The notes beneath the pieces were generated by a model. That model had not been told where the DNA came from, did no database searches, and saw nothing but the letters and a program-made list of their open reading frames with translations. This document shows, one piece after another, positions 1 to 11,795 of a stretch of 64,000 nt of DNA. The translations under genes were made by a program, and so were the position numbers. Every line of letters starts with the position of its first letter. The first letter of the stretch is position 1. The stretch lies in assembly GCF_002078875.1 (NCBI RefSeq), contig NC_034409.1, positions 109,463,568-109,527,567 of the forward strand, given 5' to 3'. This DNA is from Numida meleagris. Lineage: Eukaryota; Chordata; Aves; Galliformes; Numididae.

Positions 1-289
1 GGACAAATGGAAAGAAATGTATATAGCTTATTGCAACAGAAAATAAACTCATCAGTGGGAAATCTTACGCGCAGTTTGAGGAGTCTAAACTTACATATGA
101 ACCTATGGAGCCTGTGTTTCCCCTCCAGGCAAATGCAGGCATGGTGGTGGGGTGGATCACCAGGTCTCGCCTTTTCATGTGGCTACAGCAGGTCCTAGCC
201 TGCAGACTTAGACCTAGGATACTGGAGCAGTGCTGCATCCTCCAAGCAGGGGTATCCTCCAAGAAAATAACCTTCACTACTAGAAAGAT
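1..289. other. Unique sequence, no gene recognised
   Basis: No repeat, coding or RNA signature is recognised upstream of the first CR1. Short open frames on both strands overlap each other and lack any family resemblance. Confidence 0.5.
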
Positions 290-755
290 ATTGAGGCCCT
301 GGAGAGTGTCCAAAGAAGAGGAATGAAGCTGTAAAGGGTCTGTAACCCAAGTCTTATGGGGAGCAGATGAGGGAACTGGGATTGTTCAGTCTGGAGAAGA
401 GGAGGCTCAGGGGAGGCCTTATTGATCACTATAACGACTGGAAAGGAGGTTGTGGCAAGGTGGGAGTTGACCTCATCTCCCAGGTAACAGCAATAAGACT
501 AGAGGGAATGGCCTCAACTTGTGCCAGGGGAGGTTCAGGATGGACATTAGGAACCATTTATTCTCAGAAAGAGCGGTGAGGCAGTGGCACAGGCTGCCCA
601 GGGAGGTGGGGGAGTCACCATCTCCAGAGGTGTTCAAGAATGGTGGAGATGTGACACTGAGGGACATCGTTAGCAGGCACAGTGGAGATGGGCTGGTGGT
701 TGGACTAGACGACCCTAGTGGTCTTTTCCAGCCCTAATGATTCCATGATTCTATA
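290..755 (+). mobile_element. CR1 LINE 3' fragment (F/H-like 3' end)
   Basis: This is a 5'-truncated CR1 non-LTR retrotransposon copy. It starts within the C-terminal part of ORF2 (ttgaggccctggagagtgtc) and runs to a degenerate octamer tail (attccatgattctata) near 740-755. The ORF2 remnant reads [13 protein letters not shown] in one frame from about 385. It then resumes in another frame with RQWHRLPREVGESPSPE, so at least one frameshift separates the two parts and the copy is dead. The 3' region contains ggtcttttccagcc, the variant I associate with the F/H group of chicken CR1. The 5' boundary is approximate, as usual for CR1, and no clear target-site duplication is seen. Confidence 0.93.
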
Positions 756-3700
756 AAGAGCAGGGTGACCCGTAAAGCTCAGCCCTAAGGCCATGGTATG
801 GGTAGGGAAGAAGCTCCTTCATCTGTCCCTAGTCAGACACCCTCATAAGGGTCGGGAAGATCATGGCATTAAACTTTGCATACTAATTGGCAGATGCTTT
901 TTTGAAACCCCCTCAAAGGTCTGTATACAGCTTCTTCCACTGAGCTCCCATGATGACAATGGCACCACATTTCCACAAAATGAATGCCTTCTCTGGGAGA
1001 ACCAGGAGAACGTCAATGCCAATTATAATTAAAAAATAACCTCTTCATTTTCAAATGCATGTCACAGACTATGGAGTAAAACTCAGCAGTGTTTCTTAAT
1101 GATTTGAGCTTACATATTTCCACACTGAGTCAAAAGCACTTGGCAGGAGGGGGTGGTGGTTCTTCACAGATGAGCAAAATCCTGTATGATAAGTGCATAA
1201 TTTGAAATGTGAAAATCCAGTGTTACGAATTAAAGGGTAATGCTAATACTTCAAAGGACTGTGGGACAAGATCCAGATCTCATCTACACCACAGCAAACC
1301 CAGCAAAGCTTTCCTGAATTCAGTCTGATGACTTTCTTGAACGTAAAGATTTACATCCCTGTAACCAAGAGGAAAATTATACCCTACAACCTTAAATCAC
1401 AGCTTTGGCATTAATGCTATGGGCCCAATTCTAAGGCTGTCAGAAGAGAATTTCAAGGATCTATTTATTGATTGAGAAAGAAGGTTGCCCTTTCAGAGCA
1501 CATCAGCCTAACTTTTCACTTATTTTCATCTTCCTTGGACTTCTGCAAAAGCAAAGGAGATTTAGAAACAACAGGGAACTGGGCAATCTTTTACATGTGG
1601 GGAACTGCTCCAATGTGATAATCAGCTGCAAGCAACTACTGGAAGTGAAGTAGCTAGAAAGATTTATAGGCAGGCTCTGAAAAAATCCCTCAGTCTTTTC
1701 TGGGGCTCCCTAGTTTTTGTGTCTACTCAGGTACTGCAAAGTTCTGAAAGCAAAACTTGCCAAAAGCAAAAATAAATCTTGATTTTTAGGCTAGGTATGG
1801 TGGTGTTTGAGCATTGCTACAGCTTTAGTATTTATGTGCTTGGTGGTAAGAGTGAGTGGGGAATGGAATGCAAGTTTCTGGTTTTTCATAAATTGCAAGA
1901 ATTACACTTAAAAAGTTGACCACTTCTTCATTCAGGTGTTCTATGCCTCAGAACAGTGCAAGGAAAGTAATTGCAGCTAATTCAAAAAGTTCCCAAACTT
2001 CCATATATGGAAGCAAATATGCACTTCCCACTGCTTATATTGTGTGAGTCACATCCAATTAAAGCAAGTAGAGTTGTGCAATGTTGAATTTGACCCTACA
2101 TATCAATGAATGTATGTTCTTCCCACTGTGTGTTTGTGAAAGCTGCCTGGGAATTGCTTTATTTCAGCTAGGGTGCTGACAAGGAAGGGAAGTGTAATGA
2201 AAACAAAGCAGCCAACATCCACAGACTTGATCTATGTGCTGAACTCAGGAAGTCTTTTCTCACTCTGGATTTTAAAACACTGCATGCAATATACATGTCA
2301 CTCAGCCTAGATGCAATCTTGATCTCAAGGAGCTGTAAGAGTCTCAGACACATGGTTTTAAACTTGGACTGGCTGAGGTTTTTTTCTGCTACTTTTCATT
2401 TTACAAAATTGCATCTGCATGGAAAGCTTTCTGTTAAGCTTTGCTCAATCAAAAAAACAATGAGTTTATTAAGATATTTATATTGAGGTAAATGCTGACT
2501 TTGATTGGGGTTCGTTGCAGTTATTGACCTTTTGTTGTTTTTGAAGTATTTATGGTTTAGAGAGCTGGTCTGAACTCATGGATATGTCCTGGGCATTCTC
2601 CCTTCTCTCTTTTTCCTCCCAGGTAAATTTTGACCCCAAAGACTTTCTGGGGAGATTTACACTGGGAAATCCAATGAAACCCTGGAGGGGAATTCAGTGC
2701 TCCTCTTATCTTTTCTGCCTCCTGAAACCACCTTGTAAATAGCTGTGAGCATGTCTGCCAGATAGTTGCTCTTCCGAGAGGTGTCATACAAGCTAGTATC
2801 AAAGCTAACTGGGTTCCATGAAGATTACTTCCCTCCTATATGCTGTTGAAACAAACTGTAGATATAGATAACAGGAATAAAGGCTCCTGAAAGAGCTACA
2901 CAGAGCAGTGGGGTTGAATTCTGCAATAATTTGCTTCTGTGAATAACTGTGTCCCCGTATTTACATTTTAAGCACACATCTGCCTTGCACACTGGTTAAT
3001 GGTGTTTAGAGATGTTGGGACTCATGGAAAACTGTGAGATCATGGCCTTTCCCTGTGCTAGGATGCAATGCCAAGAAATACGTCGGTACTAGTCAGGAGA
3101 CCCTATCTTCTTCCCTCTTTTCACTGTTTCCCCATCCACCACCTTGATTTCTGGGCTTCGGTGGTATGAGAGGAGATAGGCAAACACAGAGCCTGAGTTC
3201 AGAAAGGTTGTCACAGCCACATGCTCCCCCATGCTCTAGGGATGTCACAGCCAGGGCTGACCACAGGCCACTGAGGAGAAACAGAATAATGGGGCATAGG
3301 GGTGAGTTAATGCGCTTGTCTTTTGCCTCTGGAGGATTGTTTTAAACACAGAGTACCCATCACAAGTGAAATGAGTCTTATTCTCTTCATTTAGGCTTCA
3401 GCTGACACATCTCCATCAAAAACTGACATAATTTGTTCCCAATAGGAGCACAGCCCAGGGAAAATTTTCAGTGCTAAAGAAAGAAAAAAGGCAACCATAG
3501 TTGGCTTGGCACTTGTCAGCACAGCATTAGATGCCACTCTGAGAGTGGCCAAGTCCCCACAGGGCTGGCCTGAAGGCTAGGTGCTGGAGGGCTAAGGATT
3601 GCTTCTGGAGCTCCCTGGCTTGGCATCTGGCAAGCCCTATCCAGCTTCCCTTGGGCAGAACCACTGCCACTGTCCACAGAGCTTGCTGTGAGCCACAGAA

Positions 3701-6700
3701 CTGGCCAGAAACTGATTAAGTCCCTGGTGGACTGTTTTCATGCTGAGCCTCAGACTACTGCAGCTCCCTTGCTGGCAGCACTACAGTTTGCTAAACCAAA
3801 GCTAGCTCAGGGGCATATATACAGCCCCTGCAATGGCTGTGCTATAGGTGTATCCAGACCTAGATACCACCGAAGGTGTTTAAAAATCTGCTGCCAGAAT
3901 TGTGCTGAGAGTTCAGCTTTAGACCAAGAGAAGCTCAAGCCCCTTCTTAAATTAAGAAATAAAAAGCAGCTGTTAACAATGTGAATGTGTGCTTTCTTTT
4001 TTTTCATTGAATTAGATGGAGGTTTCTTAACGACGCTGTGTGAGAAGATGTAGGATCAAACATTGATTATTTATGGTGCGTCATTTTTGTGCTGGTGTCT
4101 TGAAGTACGGTTCCTGCAAAAACCAGCTGCTCTCCAGCTGCTCCAGAGATTCTCTTGTGCATGAGCAGTGAGGATTGCTCAGTGCCACCCCAGTATATCT
4201 ATGCTGCAGCCAGTGCATCAGGAGTACAATGGGAATGAGCTGCTTACCAGTCAAGACGTTGACTTGCAAACAATCAACGTCTCCGTCTATCAAAGAATGG
4301 GAGCAGTAGGAGAGGAGGAACCTAGTGAGATTAATGTAACTTGGAGCAGTTACGAAGTTTAACTCAGCATCAGCATCTTTGTGTACTGGAGGGAGCATTC
4401 ATTTTTTTAGATGGACCTATCTTTCCTTGTGTAGTTACAGTGTGGGTAAGTACTCCATTTCTTTCATTGAAACATCCACAACGTTACTGAGCTTCTTGTG
4501 GAAAAACTCAGCCCCCCTCTGAGCACTTAGCGTCTGCTGCTTTTGTTTGGCACAGTAATTGCTATTCCCTTGCTTTTGCCTCTTCTGCCTATATTGCTGC
4601 CTCCCCATGCAGCAGCCACCTAACAATATGCAACCAGAATAAGGATACTCCGGCGTGAGTTAGAGGAGTTTCTGGGGTTATACTTTATACACATTAAAAT
4701 TCTGCTTATTGCAGAATTTAAATAATGATTTTCAGGTTGTATCATTATCTTCAGTTTTTCACCGATCTGCTGTTTTCCAAGATGGAGGTGTTAAGTGTTA
4801 CTCTACACTGGAAAGGATTTCTCAAAGAAGTCTACGCTGCTCTTCTTGAAGTCTTCTTAGAGAAAGTCAGCCTCTGGATCTACCCAGTCTCCTCTGGGAG
4901 CTTGCTCCCTGGGCTTTTGGCTGCATTATCTCAAAGAAAGCTAAGGCCTGTTCCAGTCAAGAACCAGTAATGAGCTGTCAGTGTTTGCCACATTTGGCAT
5001 ATTTGTTAATGTACAGATGGATGTGTACACAGAAATATAAGTCTCATGAATGGATATGGTTCGTGTTGAATGGTGCACTCTGAGTCACTGAACGTTGTGA
5101 AGGGATGATTTTTTTCTTCAGTTGAGACTAGGAACTGTTAAATGGATAGATCAGTCTTCTTATTACAAGGTGACTTATGCAACTTAAAAATAAATGATAT
5201 GATTCTTAATTTAGTTACAGGAGTACCAGGACTACCCTCAAATAAATTGGAAATAAATATATTTAATGAGGAGGAGGCGCAGATTTGGAAAGGAGATGGG
5301 AGATTAACTCTGTCCAGATTCTCCTGGATGCTTAAAAGAAATCAGTTATGAAATTGGCATGCTCCACTAAGAACAGTTTGCCTGTGATGAGTGAAACTTA
5401 TGGCACAAAGCAAGACAGAGTGCCTCGTGAGGGATGGGTCATAGAAAGTCTATAACAAGTCAACCAGACAGGGAAAAAGAGAGATTCAAGATTTAACTTG
5501 GTGTGTGTTTCATATCTTGATGTATCTTTTATAAATACTGGCAATGGTGTTATTGTCCATCTATTTTGGATACCATAAATAAATAGTTCCGTTTTTATTT
5601 TCCTTTTACTTCTTTTGAGTAAAGCGTGATTTCAAAGTAACTAGATAAGAAGATCATCATCACACAAAGGAGAAAATCTGTAAAACTGAGTCACAAGATA
5701 ACCACTTTCCTCCCTTAGCATATGTCTGGAGCATTCAAAGAGGAGTCTCCACAAGAGCTGGAAGAACTGGTCTGATAATGGCAAAGAAGAAAGGGTCTTC
5801 CAGTGGCTACTCATACCCAGGAGGGACCTCTGCTATATGAGGTGATGGACCCAAAGGCCAGAGTTCCCAAGAGAGAGGTCACACAATCCCTCTGAAAGAT
5901 TCCAAAACCTAAGCTATCTTTGATGCTGTCCAGACCTTGAGAGATGTTTCTTTTTGTTCTCTGCGCTAGCCAAAAAGCTTTGTTTGCAATTACAAACAGT
6001 TGAGATTTTCTTGGGGAAATCATTCCAACAGAGAATGACCTTCTCACAAAATCCACAATTTACATGAGGAAATTTCTTTTTGCCCCAAAAGATTTTGATT
6101 CTCCTAGAGAATCAGAAGTGGGCTGCCCTGCCTCTTCCTCAAGAGCACACCGATTCCACATTTTTGTTGGAAGAGAAACAGGAAAATTAACCAGAATCCT
6201 CCAATCATAAGATAAAGCAGATGGAAAATAACAGCAGTAGCATCAGAACTACTGTTACAGCACTCAGACTGGAATGTTCCTGGAACCACTTTCTCATGAA
6301 ATATTTTTTTGGTTTTGACTTTATGTCCTGGAACATAACCAAAATATAGTCTTTGTGAGCAAGTTTTTTGGATTGTTTGTGTGGTGCTTTTTTTTTTTTG
6401 TTTGCTTGTTTTTGTGTGGTTTTGTTGTTGTTTTTTTTTTGTTGTTGTTGTTGTTGTTTCTTTTTTCTCGGCAAGACTGGATTTCTGTTTTCCAAACCTT
6501 TCTACTGGTTGCTTCCTTCATCCACTTCTCTGGCTCTTATGAGTGGATATTTTGCCATCAATGCTGGACCTGCTTTCATAATTCTGTCACCAGTATTCTG
6601 CTCTTTCTTTCTTAAAGCATCCTTTGGAAAAAGCTAATCTTCCCTTACAAAGGACTAAACCTAAAAATAGGAGGACTAGTGCTGCTGTGATAACACAGAG

Positions 6701-6960
6701 CGTGATTTTTTTACTATATTACTCTAATCTCTCCCCTTTCTTCTCATTAACCCTGTAACATATTTTCTCCTCTCTTATTTTTGTCTAGTTTGAGTCTGAA
6801 AATCTCATTCAACTTGTAGCCCTTATGCAAGTAAATCAGTGAAGCCAAACAAGAGAGGATTGCTCCTCTCATTAAAATAATCGGTTTTATACCACCAGAC
6901 TTATGTCTTGGGAGAATATCAAGACTGTCTTTTGGGAAAGCACTTCACACCTTAGTGGCA
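756..6960. other. AT-rich unique DNA, no gene recognised
   Basis: About 6.2 kb without recognisable CR1, LTR or coding sequence. Open frames are short (under about 105 codons), overlap on opposite strands and match no family I know. The only marked local structure is the T/GTT-rich tract near 6387-6467. It could be intron or intergenic sequence; nothing here decides between them. Confidence 0.55.
6387..6467. repeat. T-rich and (GTT)n low-complexity tract
   Basis: Long T runs are interspersed with GTT triplets, and a block of repeated gttgttgtt lies at about 6441-6458. On the opposite strand the CAA-type triplets create artefactual Gln/Asn/Lys-rich reading frames, which should not be taken as genes. 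Confidence 0.9.
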
Positions 6961-7090
6961 CTGTATAAATACTGATTTTAAGAATGAATAGCTGAGGATC
7001 ACATTATGAACTCTTGAAGTGAGGAAGAAATATATTTAACCAAATTGGCTGGCTCTAATCAGTACCTAAAGGGGGGCTATAAGAAAGAAG
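6961..7090 (+). repeat. Local duplicate, copy 1 (partner at 10548-10677)
   Basis: This 130-bp segment aligns without gaps to 10548-10677 with 5 mismatches. The first 102 bp (6961-7062) are not CR1 and show only 2-3 mismatches. The last 28 bp are the beginning of the CR1 fragment that follows. In this copy the non-CR1 part joins smoothly to unremarkable upstream DNA, so it looks like the original flank of the CR1 insertion. Confidence 0.9.
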
Positions 7091-7399
7091 ACCTCTTTGG
7101 CAGGGCTTGTTGTGGTAGGACAAGGGGAAACTCTTTCAAACTAAAAGAGGGGAGATTTAGACTGGACATAAGGAAGAAGTTTTTTACAATAAGAGTGGTG
7201 AGGCACTGGAATATCCACCACCACATGAGGTTGTGAATGCCCCATCCCTGGAGACACTCAAGGTCACTCTGGACGGGGCTCTGTGCAACCTGATGTAGCT
7301 GTAGGGATCCCTGTTCATTGCAGGGGAGTTGGACCAGCTAGCCTTTAAAGGTCACTTCCAACTCAAATGATTCTACAATTCTATGATTCCATGATTCTA
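7063..7399 (+). mobile_element. CR1 LINE 3' fragment
   Basis: This is a 5'-truncated CR1 beginning at cctaaaggggggctataag, equivalent to the ORF2 peptide stretch YLKG. It runs through the C-terminal ORF2 and 3' UTR to an octamer tail (attctacaattctatgattcc). The 3' UTR contains gatgtagctgtaggg and ggcaggg-type motifs plus ttccaactcaaatgattct, a variant distinct from the F/H-like copies. The ORF2 part is disrupted: a segment near 7205-7235 (atatccaccaccacatgag) no longer matches the expected Trp-Asn-Arg-Leu-Pro region. Its 5' end together with 102 bp of flank is duplicated at 10548. Confidence 0.93.
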
Positions 7400-8866
7400 A
7401 CCAAGCACAGGTCTGAACACCCAGAAGTATTATAAAGGCTTGGCATCCAGAGCTGCATTTTACAAATGGTGTCTATACACTAACAAGAAGCGAACTTCAA
7501 ATCCTGACCTGTCACATACTTGGCTCTTAGCATTTCTCAGGCCAAAGCATCCAAACACTTCACTTCCAGCTCACACTTCATTGTTAGCACTGCTACTTAG
7601 ATTAGATAACCATTCTACTCTCCCTTTTCCTCTTAGGTCAGTGAGTAAATAAGCCCTCTGCACTATCTCATTTCTGAAAAAATAGGTCGAGCTTGCTGCT
7701 GTCTTAGTCTGAATTACTCATGTCTTCCAGGAGGACTGACACCCCCAGGACAGGCACAGAAAGCAAGCTTTACTGAAATGCTGTGGTCCAGAGACAGCTG
7801 TGCTGCTGGCACTGTTCTCCCAATCTCACAGAGGACAATACATGTGTTTTTTACCAAGTCACAAGATCATCCTCAGCAAGCATCATCCTCCTTATCACAG
7901 AATAGCATGTGTGTGGGTCTGAGCAATCTCAAAGTACTACTAGGTTTAATAAGATCAGGAGGAAGGCTGAGATAGCCAGCCTGGGCAAACGGCTGAGCTT
8001 AGCAACCCACCCAGAATGAGGGATGCAACCACAAACTCACTGTCAAAAACAAAACCTTCCAACCAAACTCATCCTTTTACACTCAAATCTTCCTCCTCCT
8101 GAGGGAAGGACAACCCCCCCTCCCCCGGATGCAGCCATGAGAAGAAGGGAGGACAGGTGTCATGGTCTGTCTAGGGAGCAGAGACACAGAGCTGCTCTGC
8201 TGGCACCGCCCCCTGAACACAACGCTCAGTCGTGCCCATGGAGGCACGCAGGACTGCAGGTAGCACAAGCAGGGCAGCAGCAGGCTCTGAAAGGTGGATT
8301 TACCATGTGCTTTGGTTGAGTGGCTCCAGCAATGCAAATTGCTGTAACTCTGATTAATTAGGCTGCTAAATCAGATTTACAGATGCTGTATATTGCCATA
8401 GGAGTACAAAGCAGCTGGAGACTTCGAACAACATTTCATCCTTATGGCCTCGCACACACACAAGGTTTTCTTTTTTTTAGCCACTGCAACTGTGCCAGGT
8501 AGGAAATGTTTCCTACTGATTCACACACATAAACCCTGAGTGGCTATCTTGGCATAACTGTTCATTATGGCTGCCTTGTGTTTTTAATTCCCAGACTAGC
8601 ATAAAGCACCTCCTGGAGCAGTTGTGCTCAAATTAAAAAGATCATAGCGCTTGGACTTAGTACAGCATCCATACACAGTCATTCTGTTAAACCAATATGG
8701 CTTCTCATATTTCACAAAAGTTCGATCTATGATAAAGCTCAATATTAAGCAAGACAAGCAAAATATAACACGTAAGAAGAAAAAGCACAAAGGGGGAAAA
8801 ATTAACTCCTCTTGAATCCATTTTCACTTGATCTGAAAAAATCTCCATTTTCCTTTTAGTTCTTTT
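7400..8866. other. Unique DNA, no gene recognised
   Basis: No coding or repeat family is recognised. A moderately GC-rich patch lies at 8090-8290, with a C-rich run near 8112-8127. It is followed by a compact AT-rich patch with an octamer-like ATGCAAAT at 8332 and TAATTA at 8355. Open frames of up to 98 codons overlap antisense frames and are probably chance. Confidence 0.5.
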
Positions 8867-8993
8867 AAGGCCAGGCTGGATGGGGCTCTGGGCAGCCTGA
8901 TTTAGTCGTTGGCAACCCTGCCACAGCAAGGGGTTGGAACTAGATGATCTTTGAGGTCCCTTCCAACCCAACCCATTCTATGGTTCTATGAAT
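8867..8993 (+). mobile_element. Short CR1 3'-end fragment (B/C-like)
   Basis: Only the last ~127 bp of a CR1 are present, from aaggccaggctggatggggc to the tail cattctatggttctatgaat. The string ggaactagatgatctttgagg followed by tcccttccaaccc is the B/C/Y-like 3' UTR variant as I remember it. No coding capacity remains. Confidence 0.93.
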
Positions 8994-10074
8994 CTCTGAT
9001 TACTGACTTTCTCCTTGGCTGCAGCTTTGAAAATATTTTTCTTTCCCATCTTTATTCCCTACAAAAAAAAAAACATTGTCTTCAAACAAATATCTAAAAG
9101 AGTTTCTAGAACTGATTACAGACTGATACTGGGTGGAAAGAAAGATAATTGCGCGTGAGCTGATAGATGTTGCAGGGACAACTCTAAACAATCATGCATG
9201 AATTATATCTTCAGCAAATGTAATTACCGAACAATTCAGAAAATGTGAAAAAGCTGGTGGTTCTTTGTAGCTATTTCCTTTCCTGGCCTGTGTTTTGGAT
9301 TGCTTTCAAGCATCCCTGATTAAATCTGGCCGGAAATCTTCTGGTGGAACCCATTCCCAGAGAGAAACGACGATTCATCAGAACAAAACACTGCCGAGTG
9401 TGGGAACCTGTGGAGCTGGGTTCAGCACACATGGGCTTCAAAACTTGCCCTCTGTGCAGGTTTCTGGCAGAAAGCAGCTAGATTTCCTCCTGTCCCATAT
9501 GCATCTCCCTTGGTAGCCCACCAGGCGGTCTGCAGAGAGGGGCGTGTAGACTTCCAGCAGCCACCTCTGCAGGTCTCCAAAAATAAAAGGGATCAGGAGA
9601 TAAAAACTTAGTAGCTACCCACAAGACAAAAATCTTTATTCTTAAAATACCTGGAGGCAAAGCAGTCAGCCCCAACTCAACTTTTAGTTTCCTGACGTAG
9701 GACCTGTAATCCCAAAGCAGACTGCAAAATCAGCATAATACAACTCTTGTCTGAAATTACTTACATGTGACCCTGGAAAAAGATTAATCTTTGCTTACAG
9801 CAATATGTCAGAAAAAGTGTTATAAGCTCTTTAATGCAGGTTGTTTGAAATCTTTTTGACCTATATTTCCATTTGAGCTTCCTGTGCTAATGCTGTGTTA
9901 ATCACCAGTCCCCACTGCTGGACTTCCATCTACTGGAGCAACAAGAGAGAGTTGCATGCAGTTGCAACCATGCTCTCCATGTTTTTCATATGCTTGCATC
10001 TCTGCACTCCCCATGCTTGCCTCAGAGTCCCCATGAGTAATCTTCTGTTACCCTGCAGGACCTTGACTGTACGC
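8994..10074. other. Unique DNA, no gene recognised
   Basis: No repeat or coding family is recognised. An A-run lies at 9062-9073, and 9290-9560 is somewhat GC-richer than its surroundings without a recognisable identity. Confidence 0.5.
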
Positions 10075-10547
10075 TGTAATGTGTCCTGTGTCCTGTTCCC
10101 TATGTGGTCTGTACTGGACCTGATGCTCTTCACCATCCTCATCAATGACATCGACACTAAGAACGAGTGCACCCTCAGAACATTTGTGGATGATGCCAAG
10201 CTGTGTGGTGCAGTTGATGTGCTCAGGGGATGAGATGCCATCCAGAGAGACCTAGACAGGCAGTGGGCCCAGGAGAACCTCATGAGGTTCAAGAAATCCA
10301 AATGCAAGGACTTGCAGCGGGGTCGTGGCAACCCCCACTGTCAGTACAAGGTGGGGGGTGTAAGGATGGAGCACAGCCCTGCCAGAAAGGACTTGGGGAT
10401 ACTGGTGGATGGCAAGCTGGACATGTGCCAGCAGTGTGCCCTCACAGCCCAGAAAGCCAACCGTGTCCTGTGCTGTATCCAAAGAAGCATGGGCAGCAGG
10501 GTGAGGGAGGTGATCCTGCCCCTCTGTGCTCTGTGCTGGTCAGACCT
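10075..10547 (+). mobile_element. CR1 LINE, ORF2 reverse-transcriptase part (5' portion of interrupted copy)
   Basis: The translation FTILINDIDTKNECTLRTF followed by VDD and AKLCGAVD at about 10130-10220 is the CR1 RT catalytic region. The usual F-A-D-D motif appears here as F-V-D-D. The frame is stopped by TGA at 10231-10233, probably an Arg codon changed by a CpG transition. It then stays open through the thumb region ([19 protein letters not shown]) up to 10547. At 10548 the CR1 homology stops abruptly and non-CR1 DNA follows. CR1 homology resumes about 102 bp later, with roughly 200 bp of the expected element missing. The 5' boundary is diffuse. Confidence 0.88.
10130..10547 (+). pseudogene. 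CR1 ORF2 remnant (RT palm/thumb), broken
   Basis: This is a remnant of the LINE endonuclease/reverse-transcriptase polyprotein that normally copies CR1 RNA at nicked target DNA. Visible parts are the IND-DID stretch, a mutated catalytic motif (F-V-D-D), an in-frame TGA at 10231, and then the downstream [14 protein letters not shown] and [11 protein letters not shown] segments. The reading frame runs by chance into the foreign patch at 10548 and ends at 10578. It lacks the endonuclease, most of the RT and the C-terminus, so it cannot be functional. Confidence 0.85.
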
Positions 10548-10677
10548 CTGTATAAATACTGATTTTAAGAACAAATAGCTGAGGATCACATTATGAACTC
10601 TTGAAGTGAGGAAGAAATATATTTAACCAAATTGGCTGGCTCTAATCAATGCCTAAAGGGGGGCTAGAAGAAAGAAG
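10548..10677 (+). repeat. Local duplicate, copy 2 (partner at 6961-7090), lying inside a CR1
   Basis: This copy begins at ctgtataaatactgatttta and ends at aagaaagaag. It is gap-free against 6961-7090 with 5 mismatches, of which 3 fall in or beside the last 29 bp. Left of it is CR1 ORF2 that should have continued, and right of it CR1 resumes further 3'. The non-CR1 102 bp therefore sit in place of roughly 200 bp of element. The most economical reading is a patch copied from the 7-kb locus; the opposite direction or an unknown repeat unit is not excluded. Confidence 0.88.
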
Positions 10678-10954
10678 GGGACAGACGCTTTATCAGGGTT
10701 TGTTGTGATAGGATAAGGGGAAACTAAAAGAAGGGAGATTTAGATTGGACATAAGGAAGAAATTTTTTACAATAAGGGTGGTGAGGCACTGGCAGAGGTT
10801 GCCCAGAGAGGTGGTGGATGCCCCATCCCCGAAGACACTCAGGGTCAGGCTGGACGGGGCTCTGAGCACCCTGATGTAGCTGTAGGTTTACCTGTTCATT
10901 ACAGGGAATTGGACTACATGGCCTTTAAAGGTCCCTTCCAAATCAAATGATTCT
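10650..10954 (+). mobile_element. CR1 LINE 3' part of the interrupted copy
   Basis: C-terminal ORF2 and 3' UTR of CR1, in the same orientation as 10075-10547 and plausibly the same original insertion. It belongs to the same 3' variant as the copy at 7063 (gatgtagctgtagg, ttccaaatcaaatgattct). Beyond the patch, identity to that copy falls to about 85%, including a 9-base deletion near aaactaaaag. The octamer tail is reduced to a single attct. Confidence 0.9.
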
Positions 10955-11795
10955 GTGTTGCCCTCAGCAGAAATTAGCTGGAGCCTCTAACTCCCAGACC
11001 CCTTTCTGGGTGTTTGCTCAGGACACTACAACACCAGCCAAGGCAGAGTGACAGAAGTGTCACTGGGATCTGTGCTTTGGCACTGGTTCCCAAAGGAGAT
11101 GATAGCCCTGAGGGACATGCCAACATAAATGAAAGGCATGCCTCCACATGCTGAAAAACATTTCTTACCCACTTAGCTTAAAAATGCAGGGGATGGGACA
11201 GTATGCAGTCATGGGTTAGAAGGGAAAACAGAATCACAGTAAGGTGAAGGGCTTCACCTGACATTTTGCAGGGGTACCTGTACTGCCAGTAACGGCCCTT
11301 CTGGCAGCAAGATGGTACTGCACACTGCCTGAAATGTCTTCACCTGTGTCATGCCAAGGGCCTCCCACTTGTAGTTCTGCAGCCTGCCTTTCCCTCTCAG
11401 CTCTGCAGCCTGCTGCCATGACAGTTTTCCCTTGATGCTCTCATGTTGTTGATCTCACGTTGTTATTCTCATGGCCACATACCTACAAACTTCCTCAGTG
11501 TGAGAATGACCCCCCTTCTTTCCCTTCCCTTCTGCCTCATGTTTTTTTTTTCCTTTCTGCCTCATGTGCTCCAGTCAACACCAGGAGCATCAGAAGTTGA
11601 ATAAAACAATGGGGACTCCAATCGGGTCACAATGAAAAACATATGGTACTAGGGGGGAGTGAGAAAAAAAAGATCATCCTCATTGTCAAGCTAATTTGCT
11701 GCACTGGAAAGAGAAATCTTGGGAAGAAGTTTTTCCAGACACCCAGAGGGTGGGATGAGCTTTTCTCTTTCCCTTTGCATTCTCTCGCAGAATAA
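10955..11795. other. Unique DNA, no gene recognised
   Basis: Mixed-composition sequence between two CR1 copies. It contains a short T run at about 11541-11550 with a duplicated ttctgcctcatg on either side. No coding or RNA feature is recognised. Confidence 0.5.

Noticed and set aside
6205..6521. Minus-strand frames rich in Gln, Asn and Lys
   Set aside because: They are translations of the T/GTT-rich simple tract at 6387-6467. Two overlapping frames are equally low-complexity.
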